NCBI RefSeq assembly: GCF_001612945.1
Contig: NZ_BDBK01000007.1
Location: 278,406 to 342,405 of the forward strand
Origin: Nocardia inohanensis NBRC 100128
GTDB taxonomy: Bacteria; Actinomycetota; Actinomycetes; Mycobacteriales; Mycobacteriaceae
DNA length: 64,000 nucleotides
Direction of reading: 5' to 3'
Shown here: positions 45,148-53,193 of the stretch, one piece after another
How positions within the stretch are numbered: position 1 is the stretch's first letter
Layout of the letters: each line of letters starts with the position of its first letter
Program-made: the position numbers and the translations under genes
Notes under the pieces: generated by a model
What the model was told of the DNA's origin: nothing
The model's input: the letters and a program-made list of their open reading frames with translations, nothing else
Databases searched by the model: none

Positions 45148-45515
45148 TCTGTTCCTTCTCTTTCCATACCGGAACGGCGGACAAGTAGGTTCATCCACCG
45201 GGTCCGTTCCGACCGTTGTACTCTGTTCCCCCTGCAGGAAAGCACCCAGTACACCGTTCGCAACATCGATCCTGCTGATGGTTTGGACTTTGGATCCGTC
45301 CCTCGAACACAGAAGCTTGCGACCAGGACCCACTTAACCATGTCTCCGCTCAATTCAACAGCCGAGTTACCCACAATTTGCAAAAAAGTTGATCTTGCGA
45401 ATGCGCAGGTGAGGGGCACAATGCCCAAATCCGTACTTGAAGTAGGTTTGCTTCCCGATAACAGAGCGAGCATCCGGCAAACTGGGTGTGAGGCGGGTCG
45501 CTACTCGGTAGTGAA
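45148..45515. promoter_or_regulatory. divergent spacer, cspA / helicase; likely long cspA leader
   Basis: Some 370 bp without a supported gene, clearly richer in A/T than the genes on both sides. Cold-shock genes usually have long structured 5' leaders, so much of 45150-45300 may be transcribed. A candidate cspA -10 is TACAAC on the minus strand around 45217. No other element could be pinned down. Confidence 0.4.
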
Positions 45516-45581
45516 ATGGCAGGTAGAGCAACGGACGTACACACCGTTCGCAGCGCGCGGGCGTGTCGCGGCAACGGTTCG

Positions 45582-47978
45582 ATGAAAGTGACGGAGCCGA
45601 CGAGCCGGGACGGCCACGGATGCGAAACGAGCTACGGTCAATCGTTGCTGAATCGTGTCCTAAATGGCTTCGGGAATGGTGACCCCCGCCTCACCCATAT
45701 AGCCGAGCTACCGGCGCGCGCCGCCCAGGTCACGAATTGGCCCGAATGGATATCGCCCGAGGTGATCAGCGCAGTTCAGGGCCTCGGGGTGGAACAGCCG
45801 TGGAGTCATCAGAGCGCGGCGGCGGATCTGGCTTACCGAGGGCGACATGTCGTGGTGTCCACCGGAACGGCCTCCGGCAAGTCGCTGGCCTATCAATTAC
45901 CGGTACTCACCACGCTGCATCAGGATCCGCGGGCCACCGCGCTGTACCTCTCCCCCACCAAGGCGCTGGGGGCCGATCAATTACGCATGGCCTGCGAACT
46001 GACCGGGTCGGATGCGTTGCGCGGCATTCAACCCGCCTCCTATGACGGCGATACGCCGACCGAGATCCGGCAATGGGTACGAGCCAATGCACGCTGGGTT
46101 TTCACCAATCCCGACATGCTGCACCTGGGTGTCCTCCAGTCGCATCAACGGTGGGCGCGGCTATTGCGGCAGTTGAAGTACGTGGTGGTCGACGAATGCC
46201 ATACCTACCGGGGCGTTTTCGGGTCGCACGTGGCGCTGGTGCTGCGCCGGCTGCGGCGGATCGCGCAGCGTTACGGGGCCGATCCGGTCTTCGTGCTGTG
46301 CTCGGCGACCACGGCGGAACCGGCCGACACCGCCTCCCGGCTCATCGGCGCGCCGTGCGCCGCGGTCACCGAGGACGGGTCGCCGCAGGGTTCGCGGACG
46401 GTTGGATTGTGGGAGCCGCCGCTCATCGGTGCGGGCGTGACCGGGGAAAACGGTGCGGCAATCCGGCGTTCGGCCGGGGCCGAGGCGGCGCAGGTGATGG
46501 CCGAGCTGGTGGCCGAAGGGGCGCGGACGCTGACCTTCGTACGGTCCAGGCGCGGCGCGGAACTCATCGCGATGGATACGAAGCGACTGCTCGCGGACGT
46601 GGACGTGACGCTGCCCGGGCGGGTGGCGGCGTATCGGGCCGGATATCTCGCGGAGGACCGGCGGGCGCTGGAAGCCGCCCTGTCGGAGGGGTCACTGCTG
46701 GGTGCGGCGACCACGAACGCGCTGGAGTTGGGCGTGGATATCGCCGGGCTGGATGCCGTTGTGGTGGCGGGATATCCGGGCACCGTGGCCTCGTTCTGGC
46801 AGCAGGCGGGGCGGGCCGGGCGGCGCACCCAGGGGTCGTTGGTGCTGCTCATCGCGCGCGACGACCCCCTGGATACGTATTTGGTGCACCACCCCGAGGC
46901 GCTGTTGGGGCGGCCGCTGGAGGCCAGCATCACCGATCCGCACAACCCGTATGTGCTGGCGCCACATCTGCTCTGCGCGGCCATGGAACAGCCGCTCACC
47001 GATGCCGAAGTGCACGGCTTCCAAGCCTGGGAACTGCTCCACGACCTGGCCGGACAGGGCTTGATCCGGCGCCGGGACGGGGTGGCGCGGGACGGGGGCG
47101 CGCGCTGGTTCGTCACCGCCGACGCGCATCCGCACGATGCCGTGGACGTGCGCGGCGGGATCGGATCGGCGGTGGCCGTGGTGGACGGTGAGACCGGGCG
47201 GATGCTCGGCACCACCGATGCCGGGCGCGCGCCCGCCACGCTGCACCCGGGGGCCGTTCATCTACATCAGGGCGAAAGCTTCGTGGTCGATGAACTGGAC
47301 CTGGAAGCGGGCGTCGCGCTGGTGCACGCCGAGACGCCGGGGTGGACCACCAGTGCGCGGGCGGTGACCACCACCGAGCTCGGGGAGGTGACCGAGCATC
47401 GGCTGTACGGGCCGGTCACGACCGCATTGGCACAGGTCCTGGTGACGCGGCAGGTGATCGGTTACCTGCGGCGGCTGCCCAGCGGCGAGGTGCTCGACAT
47501 GGTGCCGCTGGACCTGCCGCCGCAGACGCTGCCGACCCGGGCCGTGCTCTATACGGTCACGCCGGATCTGCTGGAACGGGCCGGGATCGACGCGAAGCGG
47601 GTGGCCGGGGCGCTGCACGCCGCCGAGCACGCCGCCATCGGCATGCTGCCGCTGGTCGCGACCTGTGATCGGTGGGATATCGGCGGCGTGTCGACCGCGG
47701 CACATCCCGATACCGGGCTGCCCACGGTCTTCGTCTACGACGGGCATCCCGGTGGAGCCGGCTTCGCCGAGCGGGGATTCGCGCGGCTGCGGCACTGGCT
47801 GGGCGCGACCCTGTCCGCCATCGAATCGTGCGGGTGCGCGGGCGGGTGCCCGTCCTGCGTACAGTCTCCGAAGTGCGGAAACGGCAATAATCCCCTGGAC
47901 AAGGCCGGTGCGGCGCGGCTGTTGACCGCGGTGCTGGCCGAGCTCGGGCTCGATGACGGTGACGCCGTCCAACCGTGA
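45582..47978 (+). CDS. DEAD/DEAH-box helicase with C-terminal Cys4 domain (YprA/MrfA-like)
   Basis: About 798 residues. Superfamily 2 helicase: STGTASGKSLAYQLP (motif I), LYLSPTKALGADQL, TNPDMLHLGV, VVVDECHTYRG (motif II, DECH), LCSATTAEP (III), then ATNALELGVDIAGLDAVVVA and QQAGRAGRRTQGSLV (V-VI). The C-terminal domain ends with CGCAGGCPSCVQSPKCG, the Cys4 metal site of DUF1998/MrfA-type proteins, which act in DNA repair in Bacillus. Recognisable homology begins about 19 residues in; ATG 45516 is an alternative start. Confidence 0.88.
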   Translation: MKVTEPTSRDGHGCETSYGQSLLNRVLNGFGNGDPRLTHIAELPARAAQVTNWPEWISPEVISAVQGLGVEQPWSHQSAAADLAYRGRHVVVSTGTASGKSLAYQLPVLTTLHQDPRATALYLSPTKALGADQLRMACELTGSDALRGIQPASYDGDTPTEIRQWVRANARWVFTNPDMLHLGVLQSHQRWARLLRQLKYVVVDECHTYRGVFGSHVALVLRRLRRIAQRYGADPVFVLCSATTAEPADTASRLIGAPCAAVTEDGSPQGSRTVGLWEPPLIGAGVTGENGAAIRRSAGAEAAQVMAELVAEGARTLTFVRSRRGAELIAMDTKRLLADVDVTLPGRVAAYRAGYLAEDRRALEAALSEGSLLGAATTNALELGVDIAGLDAVVVAGYPGTVASFWQQAGRAGRRTQGSLVLLIARDDPLDTYLVHHPEALLGRPLEASITDPHNPYVLAPHLLCAAMEQPLTDAEVHGFQAWELLHDLAGQGLIRRRDGVARDGGARWFVTADAHPHDAVDVRGGIGSAVAVVDGETGRMLGTTDAGRAPATLHPGAVHLHQGESFVVDELDLEAGVALVHAETPGWTTSARAVTTTELGEVTEHRLYGPVTTALAQVLVTRQVIGYLRRLPSGEVLDMVPLDLPPQTLPTRAVLYTVTPDLLERAGIDAKRVAGALHAAEHAAIGMLPLVATCDRWDIGGVSTAAHPDTGLPTVFVYDGHPGGAGFAERGFARLRHWLGATLSAIESCGCAGGCPSCVQSPKCGNGNNPLDKAGAARLLTAVLAELGLDDGDAVQP

Positions 47979-48338
47979 CCCGGCCGCCTCCGGAGCGAGA
48001 CCGGAGGGCCATCGGAGCGGCCGGGCGGCCAGATCAACTGGTTGGTATCGGACACGGTCCGAGAGGCCCGGCACGAGTCATGCACCGCGGAGCCCGTAGC
48101 CGAATAAAAAGGGATGTGATCCTGTTAACTGGGGGGTTGCCCCGTTCGATAATGTCGCTAGCGCATTTACCTGTGCATTCTTTCGAATCAGACTTCCGCA
48201 GCGAATAGGAAAGTGATCGATACCCAATCCTTCCGGCTCCGACTTTCATCGAATTTCGACATTGATCGACAGGTTGTGTGGTCCGCGCCATCGCATTTCT
48301 AACCAACCGCTCGGTACGAGATTGCACCTTTGTTCGCA
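47979..48338. other. gene-free, relatively AT-rich spacer between helicase and tad operon ends
   Basis: About 360 bp between convergent genes. It contains a weak hairpin AACTGGGG / CCCCGTT near 48127-48147. From ~48100 to 48330 it is visibly poorer in G/C, with many CGA/TTC steps. No credible ORF or RNA gene was found. Confidence 0.5.
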
Positions 48339-48689
48339 CTACTCCCATTCGGCCACCGGTCCCGCCCGCGCGGTGCCATGAACCACTCGCGCACCGAGTG
48401 GTCCGAGTGACACTCGCGCCTCGGCAGTGACGGTCACATCCCAATCCGCCGCCTCGCATTCGACTACCCGGCCGCCCATTCGTCGCACCACCACCGCCGC
48501 CTGCGCACAGGCGGACGTGCGACCGGCATCCAGTCCGCCCGCCGCGGCCAGGGCGCCGAGGTCGGCCGCCGCCTGGATCCGGTGCTTGGCCGCGACGGCC
48601 ACCCCGATCTGCACCATCAACACCGTCATCGCGAGCATCGCCAGCAGGGCCAGGCACGTGGTGATAGTCACGCCACCGCGCTCGTTCAC
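48339..48689 (-). CDS. TadE/TadG-like pilus-assembly protein (Rv3654c-like)
   Basis: 116 residues. Starts NERGGVTITTCLALLAMLAMTVLMVQIG, a class-III-prepilin-like N-terminus with Glu then one TM helix, followed by AKHRIQAAADLGALAAAGGL, typical of Tad pseudopilins. The small domain contains two Cys. GTG start overlaps the stop of the preceding TadE-like gene (GTGA). Last gene of the operon. Confidence 0.85.
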   Translation of the reverse strand: MNERGGVTITTCLALLAMLAMTVLMVQIGVAVAAKHRIQAAADLGALAAAGGLDAGRTSACAQAAVVVRRMGGRVVECEAADWDVTVTAEARVSLGPLGARVVHGTARAGPVAEWE

Positions 48690-49039
48690 GGCGCTTCCCC
48701 CGGCTCTCGTACCGCCACGGCCTCCGCGCGCAGGGTCAGCGGTAGCAGTGGCGCACGGGCGCTGACGGTGGCGACCACCAGCTCGCCGTCCACCCGCACC
48801 TCGACGGCAGCTCCCGGCGGCGCGACCCGCCGGGCGACCGGCACTGCCCGCTCGGTATCGCCCCGCGCGGTCAACCGGGCAGCCTCCCGGGCGGCATCGA
48901 CACAGCGGACCTGCGCCGATGCCGTCAGCAGCGCGCCGGCACACAACGCCAGCACCGTGACCAGGGCCGCCAGCGCAATGGCCAATTCCACGGTGGCCGA
49001 GCCGGTGTCATCGCGCAGCCACCGCCCGGCCGGACTCAG
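48686..49039 (-). CDS. TadE-like minor pilin (Rv3655c-like)
   Basis: About 117 residues. GSATVELAIALAALVTVLAL is the TadE TM signature (Glu at +5 after Gly-Ser-Ala), then QVRCVDAAREAARLTARGD. There is no ATG, GTG or TTG in frame between the preceding gene's stop and this TM helix. The only in-phase position with the usual overlap is CTG at 49037-49039, forming CTGA with the upstream stop. CTG initiation, or a start inside the upstream gene, is implied. Confidence 0.8.
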   Translation of the reverse strand: MSPAGRWLRDDTGSATVELAIALAALVTVLALCAGALLTASAQVRCVDAAREAARLTARGDTERAVPVARRVAPPGAAVEVRVDGELVVATVSARAPLLPLTLRAEAVAVREPGEAP

Positions 49040-49251
49040 CCGACCGAGGTCTTCAGCGCCTTGTCGATGATCTTGGTCAGCGCATTGACGATGCTGTCCC
49101 CGGTCACCACCGCGTACAGCACCGCCCCGAACGCCGCCGCCGCGATGGTGCCGATCGCATACTCGGCCGTACTCATCCCCTCCTCCCCCACCGCCGCAGC
49201 CAGCAGCCGCGCGCGCAGTCGCCAACCCATGCCCCGCACTGTCGTTCCCAC
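49036..49251 (-). CDS. DUF4244 protein, Flp-type major pilin
   Basis: 71 residues from a GTG with AGAAGGGA 5 bp upstream (GTG 49305, directly after the tadC stop, is the alternative). EEGMSTAEYAIGTIAAAAFG carries the prepilin cleavage pattern: small residue then TAEY with Glu at +5. A hydrophobic helix and VTGDSIVNALTKIIDKAL follow. Flp pilins are cut by a TadV-type peptidase and polymerise into thin pili. No TadV gene is in this window. Confidence 0.87.
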   Translation of the reverse strand: MGTTVRGMGWRLRARLLAAAVGEEGMSTAEYAIGTIAAAAFGAVLYAVVTGDSIVNALTKIIDKALKTSVG

Positions 49252-49305
49252 GGTCGTCCCTTCTCTCGGTCCGGCGCGGACGTTCCGCACCGGCACGCTC
49301 TTCAC

Positions 49306-49905
49306 TCACCACAGACCTCCGCCCGCAACCCGTCCCGCCAGACCGATGACGACCGGCACGATGCCCAGGCAGACGAAGGCCGGTAGGAAACAGAGCCCCA
49401 GCGGCCCCGCGACCAGCACTCCGGCACGTTCCGCACGCGCCGCAGCGGCGTCCTCGGCCTCGGCCCGCCGCCGCTCCGCCAATTCGGCTACCGCGGCGGC
49501 CAATCCGGCACCGGATCGAGCGGACCGCCGCGCCATCCGCCCCAGCGCACCCGCCGTCTCGTCCGCCCGCCCCACCGCCGCCTGCTCCCAGGCCGCCACC
49601 GGATCCGCGCCCAGCGACAGCAGATCCGCCGCCCGCCGCAGGACCGAGCTCAGTGGCTCCGGCGCCGCCGGGGCAACGGCGGCCGCGGCGGTCGCCGCCG
49701 GCAGACCGGCCCGCAGACAGGCCGCGAACAGATCGAGCGCACCCGCCCCGGCGAGCGGATCGGGTGCGGACCGTACAAATCGCCTACGCACACCGCTTCT
49801 TTCAGCCGGCTGATCCCGCAACCGCCGCAGCCGCCGCACCGCACCGCCGCCGCCCGGCAAGACGAGCAGCGCGAGTGCGCAGAGCAGCAACGGCATCGCG
49901 GTCAT
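49306..49905 (-). CDS. tadC: Tad secretion system inner-membrane protein TadC-like (type II secretion F family)
   Basis: 199 residues. N-terminal TM (PLLLCALALLVLPG), a cytosolic helical F domain (LDLFAACLRAGLPAATAAAA; LLSLGADPVAAWEQAAVG) and a C-terminal TM pair (GPLGLCFLPAFVCLGIVPVV). Short form as in the mycobacterial Rv3657c position. ATG has AAGGA 9 bp upstream and overlaps a 21-codon ORF's stop (ATGA). Confidence 0.85.
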   Translation of the reverse strand: MTAMPLLLCALALLVLPGGGGAVRRLRRLRDQPAERSGVRRRFVRSAPDPLAGAGALDLFAACLRAGLPAATAAAAVAPAAPEPLSSVLRRAADLLSLGADPVAAWEQAAVGRADETAGALGRMARRSARSGAGLAAAVAELAERRRAEAEDAAAARAERAGVLVAGPLGLCFLPAFVCLGIVPVVIGLAGRVAGGGLW

Positions 49906-49967
49906 CCCCACACGTCCTTCGGATGGGGCGCAGTCATCGCCGCACGCCTGTGACGGTCCGTGCTCAT
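49902..49967 (-). CDS. 21-codon coupling ORF between orfD and tadC
   Basis: Encodes MSTDRHRRAAMTAPHP plus five more residues. Start ATG overlaps the upstream ORF's stop (ATGA, 49964-49967) and its stop overlaps the tadC ATG (ATGA, 49902-49905). CGGAG lies 8 bp before the start. Too short for a domain; may act as a translational relay. Reality as a stable product is uncertain. Confidence 0.45.
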   Translation of the reverse strand: MSTDRHRRAAMTAPHPKDVWG

Positions 49968-50227
49968 CGCCGGACTCCGTTCCAGAGAATGACAGCCGCC
50001 CACACGAGGGAGGCGAACGGCGCAATACCGGGCATCGAAAGCCCGATCATCGAGTCGCTGCCGGTCCAGAGCTCTCGGCTGTCAGCCGCGAAGCACCGTC
50101 CGCCAGCGGCCGTACCTGCGTCGCTACGGGGGCTGCGGACACGAATACGACTGCGGGACAAGCCGAGACGGTTCGCGTGGGCAGGACGACGAGACGAGGC
50201 AGTTGAGCGAGGCGCATGCGTCGTCAT
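49964..50227 (-). CDS. unknown 87-residue ORF (orfD) in the tad operon
   Basis: N-terminal half basic (SSRRPAHANRLGLSRSRIRV); C-terminal part hydrophobic (IGLSMPGIAPFASLVWAAVI), a possible single TM. ATG overlaps the preceding ORF's stop (ATGA at 50224-50227), AAGGCG about 7 bp upstream. No family recognised. Evidence for coding is the overlap architecture. Confidence 0.45.
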   Translation of the reverse strand: MTTHAPRSTASSRRPAHANRLGLSRSRIRVRSPRSDAGTAAGGRCFAADSRELWTGSDSMIGLSMPGIAPFASLVWAAVILWNGVRR

Positions 50228-50838
50228 CGGATCGCCTTGCCCGAGCTCCTGACCGCGGCCAGTTCGCAGTGAGGGGCCGCATCGGTTCCCGGTGCACCAG
50301 GAATCCTGTCGGCATGAGTTCGCGGGCGATGCGAGGAGCCCCGAAGGGCTTGCGGGCGAGCATGAGCCGCCAGGGTGTCACCTTGCTTGCGGATCCAACC
50401 GGGCCGTACGTACTTCATCGTGGATTCCTTTCTCGGGAGCGCCGCGCCGGCCACGGGGACACCGCCGGCCGGTCTGGCTGTACGTCGTGCGAGCGAATTC
50501 GGTTGTGCGACAGCCGCCGGTTCAGCTGTGCGACAGCCGCAGCCTTGGCTAGGAGGCAGCCGGCAATTCAGGGCGATCACGCCGTAACCGCCACTCCACG
50601 GCCGACCACCTCCGATTCGGCGATTCGACAGCCGCCGATTCGGTTGTGCGGCAGCCACACTCGGTTCGGGCGAGAGTCGCGGACTCGGTTGCGCGGCCAC
50701 CGCAACGCAGTTGGGCTGGAGCCCCAGACCCCGGTCGGGCTGCGGCCGATGAGGTAGGCGCTCGGGTCGGCTTCGCAGACTTGGTAGCGACGCTTGGAAA
50801 CGCCGTCCGGCGCGGCGGAGGAGAGTAGCGGTTCTCAT
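50224..50838 (-). CDS. unknown 204-residue repeat-containing ORF (orfC) in the tad operon
   Basis: ATG overlaps the tadB stop (ATGA at 50835-50838) and its own stop overlaps orfD's start. Basic, Arg/Pro/Ala-rich, with degenerate AAQPN(R/S) units encoded by DNA repeats at 50480-50720. No domain recognised. An internal ATG at 50418, preceded by AAAGGA 8 bp upstream, could start a separate 64-residue product beginning MKYVRPGWIRKQGD. Confidence 0.45.
   Translation of the reverse strand: MRTATLLRRAGRRFQASLPSLRSRPERLPHRPQPDRGLGLQPNCVAVAAQPSPRLSPEPSVAAAQPNRRLSNRRIGGGRPWSGGYGVIALNCRLPPSQGCGCRTAEPAAVAQPNSLARRTARPAGGVPVAGAALPRKESTMKYVRPGWIRKQGDTLAAHARPQALRGSSHRPRTHADRIPGAPGTDAAPHCELAAVRSSGKAIR
50480..50720. 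repeat. degenerate ~24-bp tandem repeat inside orfC
   Basis: Units of the form ATTCGGTTGTGCGACAGCCG recur: two adjacent near 50493-50540, one near 50623-50660, and weaker ones to 50720. Spacers between units vary. Confidence 0.65.
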
Positions 50839-51647
50839 CGCAGAACTCGTTCGGTGATGGCGTCGGTCCAGAGCAGACCGGCGCAGCTGAGGGCGGCGCC
50901 GAGCGGGAGCAGGACGGTGCCGGCCGGGGCGGCGAACAGGATGTGCAGAGGAGCGGCACCCATCAGTTGGCCCAGGCCGATGCCGAGGAGTGGCAGCAGC
51001 GCGAGGACGGCGGCTGTCGCGCGGGCGCCGGCCAGTGCCGCGCGCGTGCGGTCGCGAAAGCGGCGGCGCCCCAACAGGTCCAGCCGGGCCGCGGAGAGGA
51101 GTTCGGCCAGGGCGAGCCCGTGTTCCTCCGCGACTTGCCAGGCGTCGGCGATTCGGGACAGCTCCTGCGACACCGCGGCCTCGCTCTGTCGCAGGCCGTC
51201 CGCACCGGAGCCACCGAGCCGGCTGCGGGCGGCGCTGACGGCGAAGGCGTGGGCCACTTCGCCTTTCGTCTCCCGTGCCGCGATCGCGGCAGCGGCACTC
51301 GGGTGCGCGCCGATGCGCAACTCGCCGATCACCGTCTCGAGTCCTTCGAGCAGTTGCGCGCACCCGTCGGCCCGATGCTGTTCCCGCGTGCTCCGGCGCC
51401 GGCGCAAACCGAAAGTGCCTGCCAAACACACGGCCGCGAGCATCGGACCGACACCGAGAACGATCACTGCCACCGGCGCGAGACAGGCCGCGAGTCGAAT
51501 CGTCCGCCCGATCCTCGGTTTTCGCACCCGCCGCCGGGTCCGGAAGACCGCGTCGAACCGGCGGCGGGCAGCCGGTGCGGGCAGCATCACCAGGGCGACG
51601 GCCAGGCAGCCCAGCACCGCGGGAGCGGGTCCCGGCCCCGACATCAC
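50835..51647 (-). CDS. tadB: Tad secretion system inner-membrane protein TadB-like (type II secretion F family)
   Basis: About 270 residues. Hydrophobic N-terminal pair (APAVLGCLAVALVMLP; LAACLAPVAVIVLGV), F-domain helices (LLEGLETVIGELRIGAHPSA), and LALAELLSAARLDLL before C-terminal TM segments (ALLPLLGIGLGQLMG, LPLGAALSCAGLLW). GTG 51647 overlaps the 122-residue ORF's stop (GTGA); ATG directly after it is the alternative. Its own stop overlaps orfC's ATG. Confidence 0.87.
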   Translation of the reverse strand: MMSGPGPAPAVLGCLAVALVMLPAPAARRRFDAVFRTRRRVRKPRIGRTIRLAACLAPVAVIVLGVGPMLAAVCLAGTFGLRRRRSTREQHRADGCAQLLEGLETVIGELRIGAHPSAAAAIAARETKGEVAHAFAVSAARSRLGGSGADGLRQSEAAVSQELSRIADAWQVAEEHGLALAELLSAARLDLLGRRRFRDRTRAALAGARATAAVLALLPLLGIGLGQLMGAAPLHILFAAPAGTVLLPLGAALSCAGLLWTDAITERVLR

Positions 51648-52012
51648 GCTCCACCGTGGCCGTCCCGGCCGTCGGGAGCCCAGCCGCGATGACCGGCTGG
51701 CATCGCGCGGTGGTGGCCGAACCGCCAGCGGCGTAGGCCGGGCGGCTGCGAGGGACGCCACCAATAGGGCTTGCCGCGACGAAGATCCGGGTTGTGACGT
51801 CCCGCCGCGCTCCGCACACTCGGGCCTGGCCACCAGGTGCGACCACACGAACCTCGCTCCGCCGCGCGGCCACCGGCCGGAACAGCGGCGCAGCCGGCCG
51901 GTTTTCCGACACGGAGGTCGGCATTGAATGATCCGCCGCGCTCGGGAAGGGTTGCGCGGTACCGATCACTGCGGAACGAGCGGCCGGGTTGAGAGGAATT
52001 GCGCTTGGTCAT
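51644..52012 (-). CDS. unknown 122-residue ORF (orfB) between tadA and tadB
   Basis: ATG overlaps the tadA stop (ATGA, 52009-52012) and has GAAAGGA 8 bp upstream; the stop overlaps the tadB start. Basic, Arg/Gly/Trp-rich, with two NxDLRxGKP elements (FNADLRVGKP and HNPDLRRGKP) 48 residues apart. No signal peptide or known domain. Composition is unusual enough that a non-coding origin is possible, but the frame fills exactly the gap between its neighbours. Confidence 0.5.
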   Translation of the reverse strand: MTKRNSSQPGRSFRSDRYRATLPERGGSFNADLRVGKPAGCAAVPAGGRAAERGSCGRTWWPGPSVRSAAGRHNPDLRRGKPYWWRPSQPPGLRRWRFGHHRAMPAGHRGWAPDGRDGHGGA

Positions 52013-53193
52013 CGATCTGTCCTTTCGGCGATCAGGCGGAACAGGGTGGGAGCGGCGGGCGTGGGGTCGCCGCGGGCGGACCAGGCGGGGGTGATGCGGA
52101 CCTGGTTGTCGGTGGGTGTCACCAGGCCGATTTCGCGGAGGGTGCGGGTGCCGTCGGGGTGGCGGTGGACGTGCAGGACGACCTGGATGGCAGCGGCGAG
52201 CTGGCTGTGCAGGGCGGCGCGGGACATGCCGCCGAGGGCGGCGAGCGCCTCCAGGCGGGCGGGGACCTCGCGCGGGGAGTTGGCGTGCACCGTGCCCGCA
52301 CCGCCGTCATGGCCCGTATTGAGCGCCGTCAGCAGATCGACGACTTCCGGACCACGTACTTCCCCGACGACGAGCCGGTCCGGGCGCATACGCAGGGCCT
52401 GGCGAACCAGGTCGCGGACCGTAACCTCGCCCGCGCCTTCGACATTGGCGGGACGAGCGACCAACCGGACCACGTGTGGATGGGGTGGCGCCAGCTCGGC
52501 AGCGTCCTCCACGCAGATGATGCGTTCGGCGGGGTCCACCTTGGCGAGCAGTCCAGAGAGCAGCGTGGTCTTGCCCGCGCCGGTTCCACCGACGACGAGA
52601 AAGGCGAGCCGGGCCCGAACGATGCTCTCCAGCAACGCTTTCCCCTCGGGGAGGACAGCTCCCGCGGCCGCCAACGCATCCAGCCCCTGTGCGGCCGGTC
52701 GCAGTACCCGCAGCGATAGGCAGGTACCGCCGTGCGCGATGGGCGACAGCACCGCATGCAAGCGCACCCCGAACGAATTACCCACGGCCGCTTCGGTGCC
52801 CGCCAGCCGCCCATCCACCCAGGGCTGCGCATCGTCGAGTCGCCGCCCCGCCGACAATGCCAGCCGCTGCGCCAACCTGCGTACGGCCGCCTCATCGGGA
52901 AATCGCACCGAGGTGCGCCGCAGTCCCCGGCCACGGTCGACCCATACCGCATCCGGCCCGGTCACCAGCACATCCGCGACGTCGGGATCATGCAACAGCG
53001 GCTCCAGCACACCCGCGCCCGTCATCTCGGTCTGCAAGAGCCGCAACGCCCGCAGCAGATCGGTATCCCCGAGCATTCCGCCCGCCTCGGCCCGGATGGC
53101 AGCCGCCACCCGCGCGGGATCCACCTCTCCCACTCCCTCCGCCAGCCGCTCCCGCACCCGATCCAGCAGCTCCGCCGTCACCAAGGCACTCAT
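52009..53193 (-). CDS. tadA: Tad pilus assembly ATPase TadA/CpaF-like
   Basis: 394 residues. Secretion ATPase: VDVLVTGPDAVWVDRGRGL N-domain, FLVVGGTGAGKTTLL (Walker A), the Asp box ICVEDAAEL, Walker B PDRLVVGEVRGPEVVDLL, and the His box GTVHANSPREVPARL. Powers Flp pilus assembly at the inner membrane with TadB and TadC. ATG 53193 overlaps the stop of the 119-residue ORF. The C-terminus overlaps orfB. Confidence 0.93.
   Translation of the reverse strand: MSALVTAELLDRVRERLAEGVGEVDPARVAAAIRAEAGGMLGDTDLLRALRLLQTEMTGAGVLEPLLHDPDVADVLVTGPDAVWVDRGRGLRRTSVRFPDEAAVRRLAQRLALSAGRRLDDAQPWVDGRLAGTEAAVGNSFGVRLHAVLSPIAHGGTCLSLRVLRPAAQGLDALAAAGAVLPEGKALLESIVRARLAFLVVGGTGAGKTTLLSGLLAKVDPAERIICVEDAAELAPPHPHVVRLVARPANVEGAGEVTVRDLVRQALRMRPDRLVVGEVRGPEVVDLLTALNTGHDGGAGTVHANSPREVPARLEALAALGGMSRAALHSQLAAAIQVVLHVHRHPDGTRTLREIGLVTPTDNQVRITPAWSARGDPTPAAPTLFRLIAERTDR

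Noticed and set aside
42532..45585. Plus-strand frame of about 1,000 codons opposite topA and cspA
   Set aside because: Antisense shadow of topA; no recognisable motifs and it crosses an AT-rich spacer.
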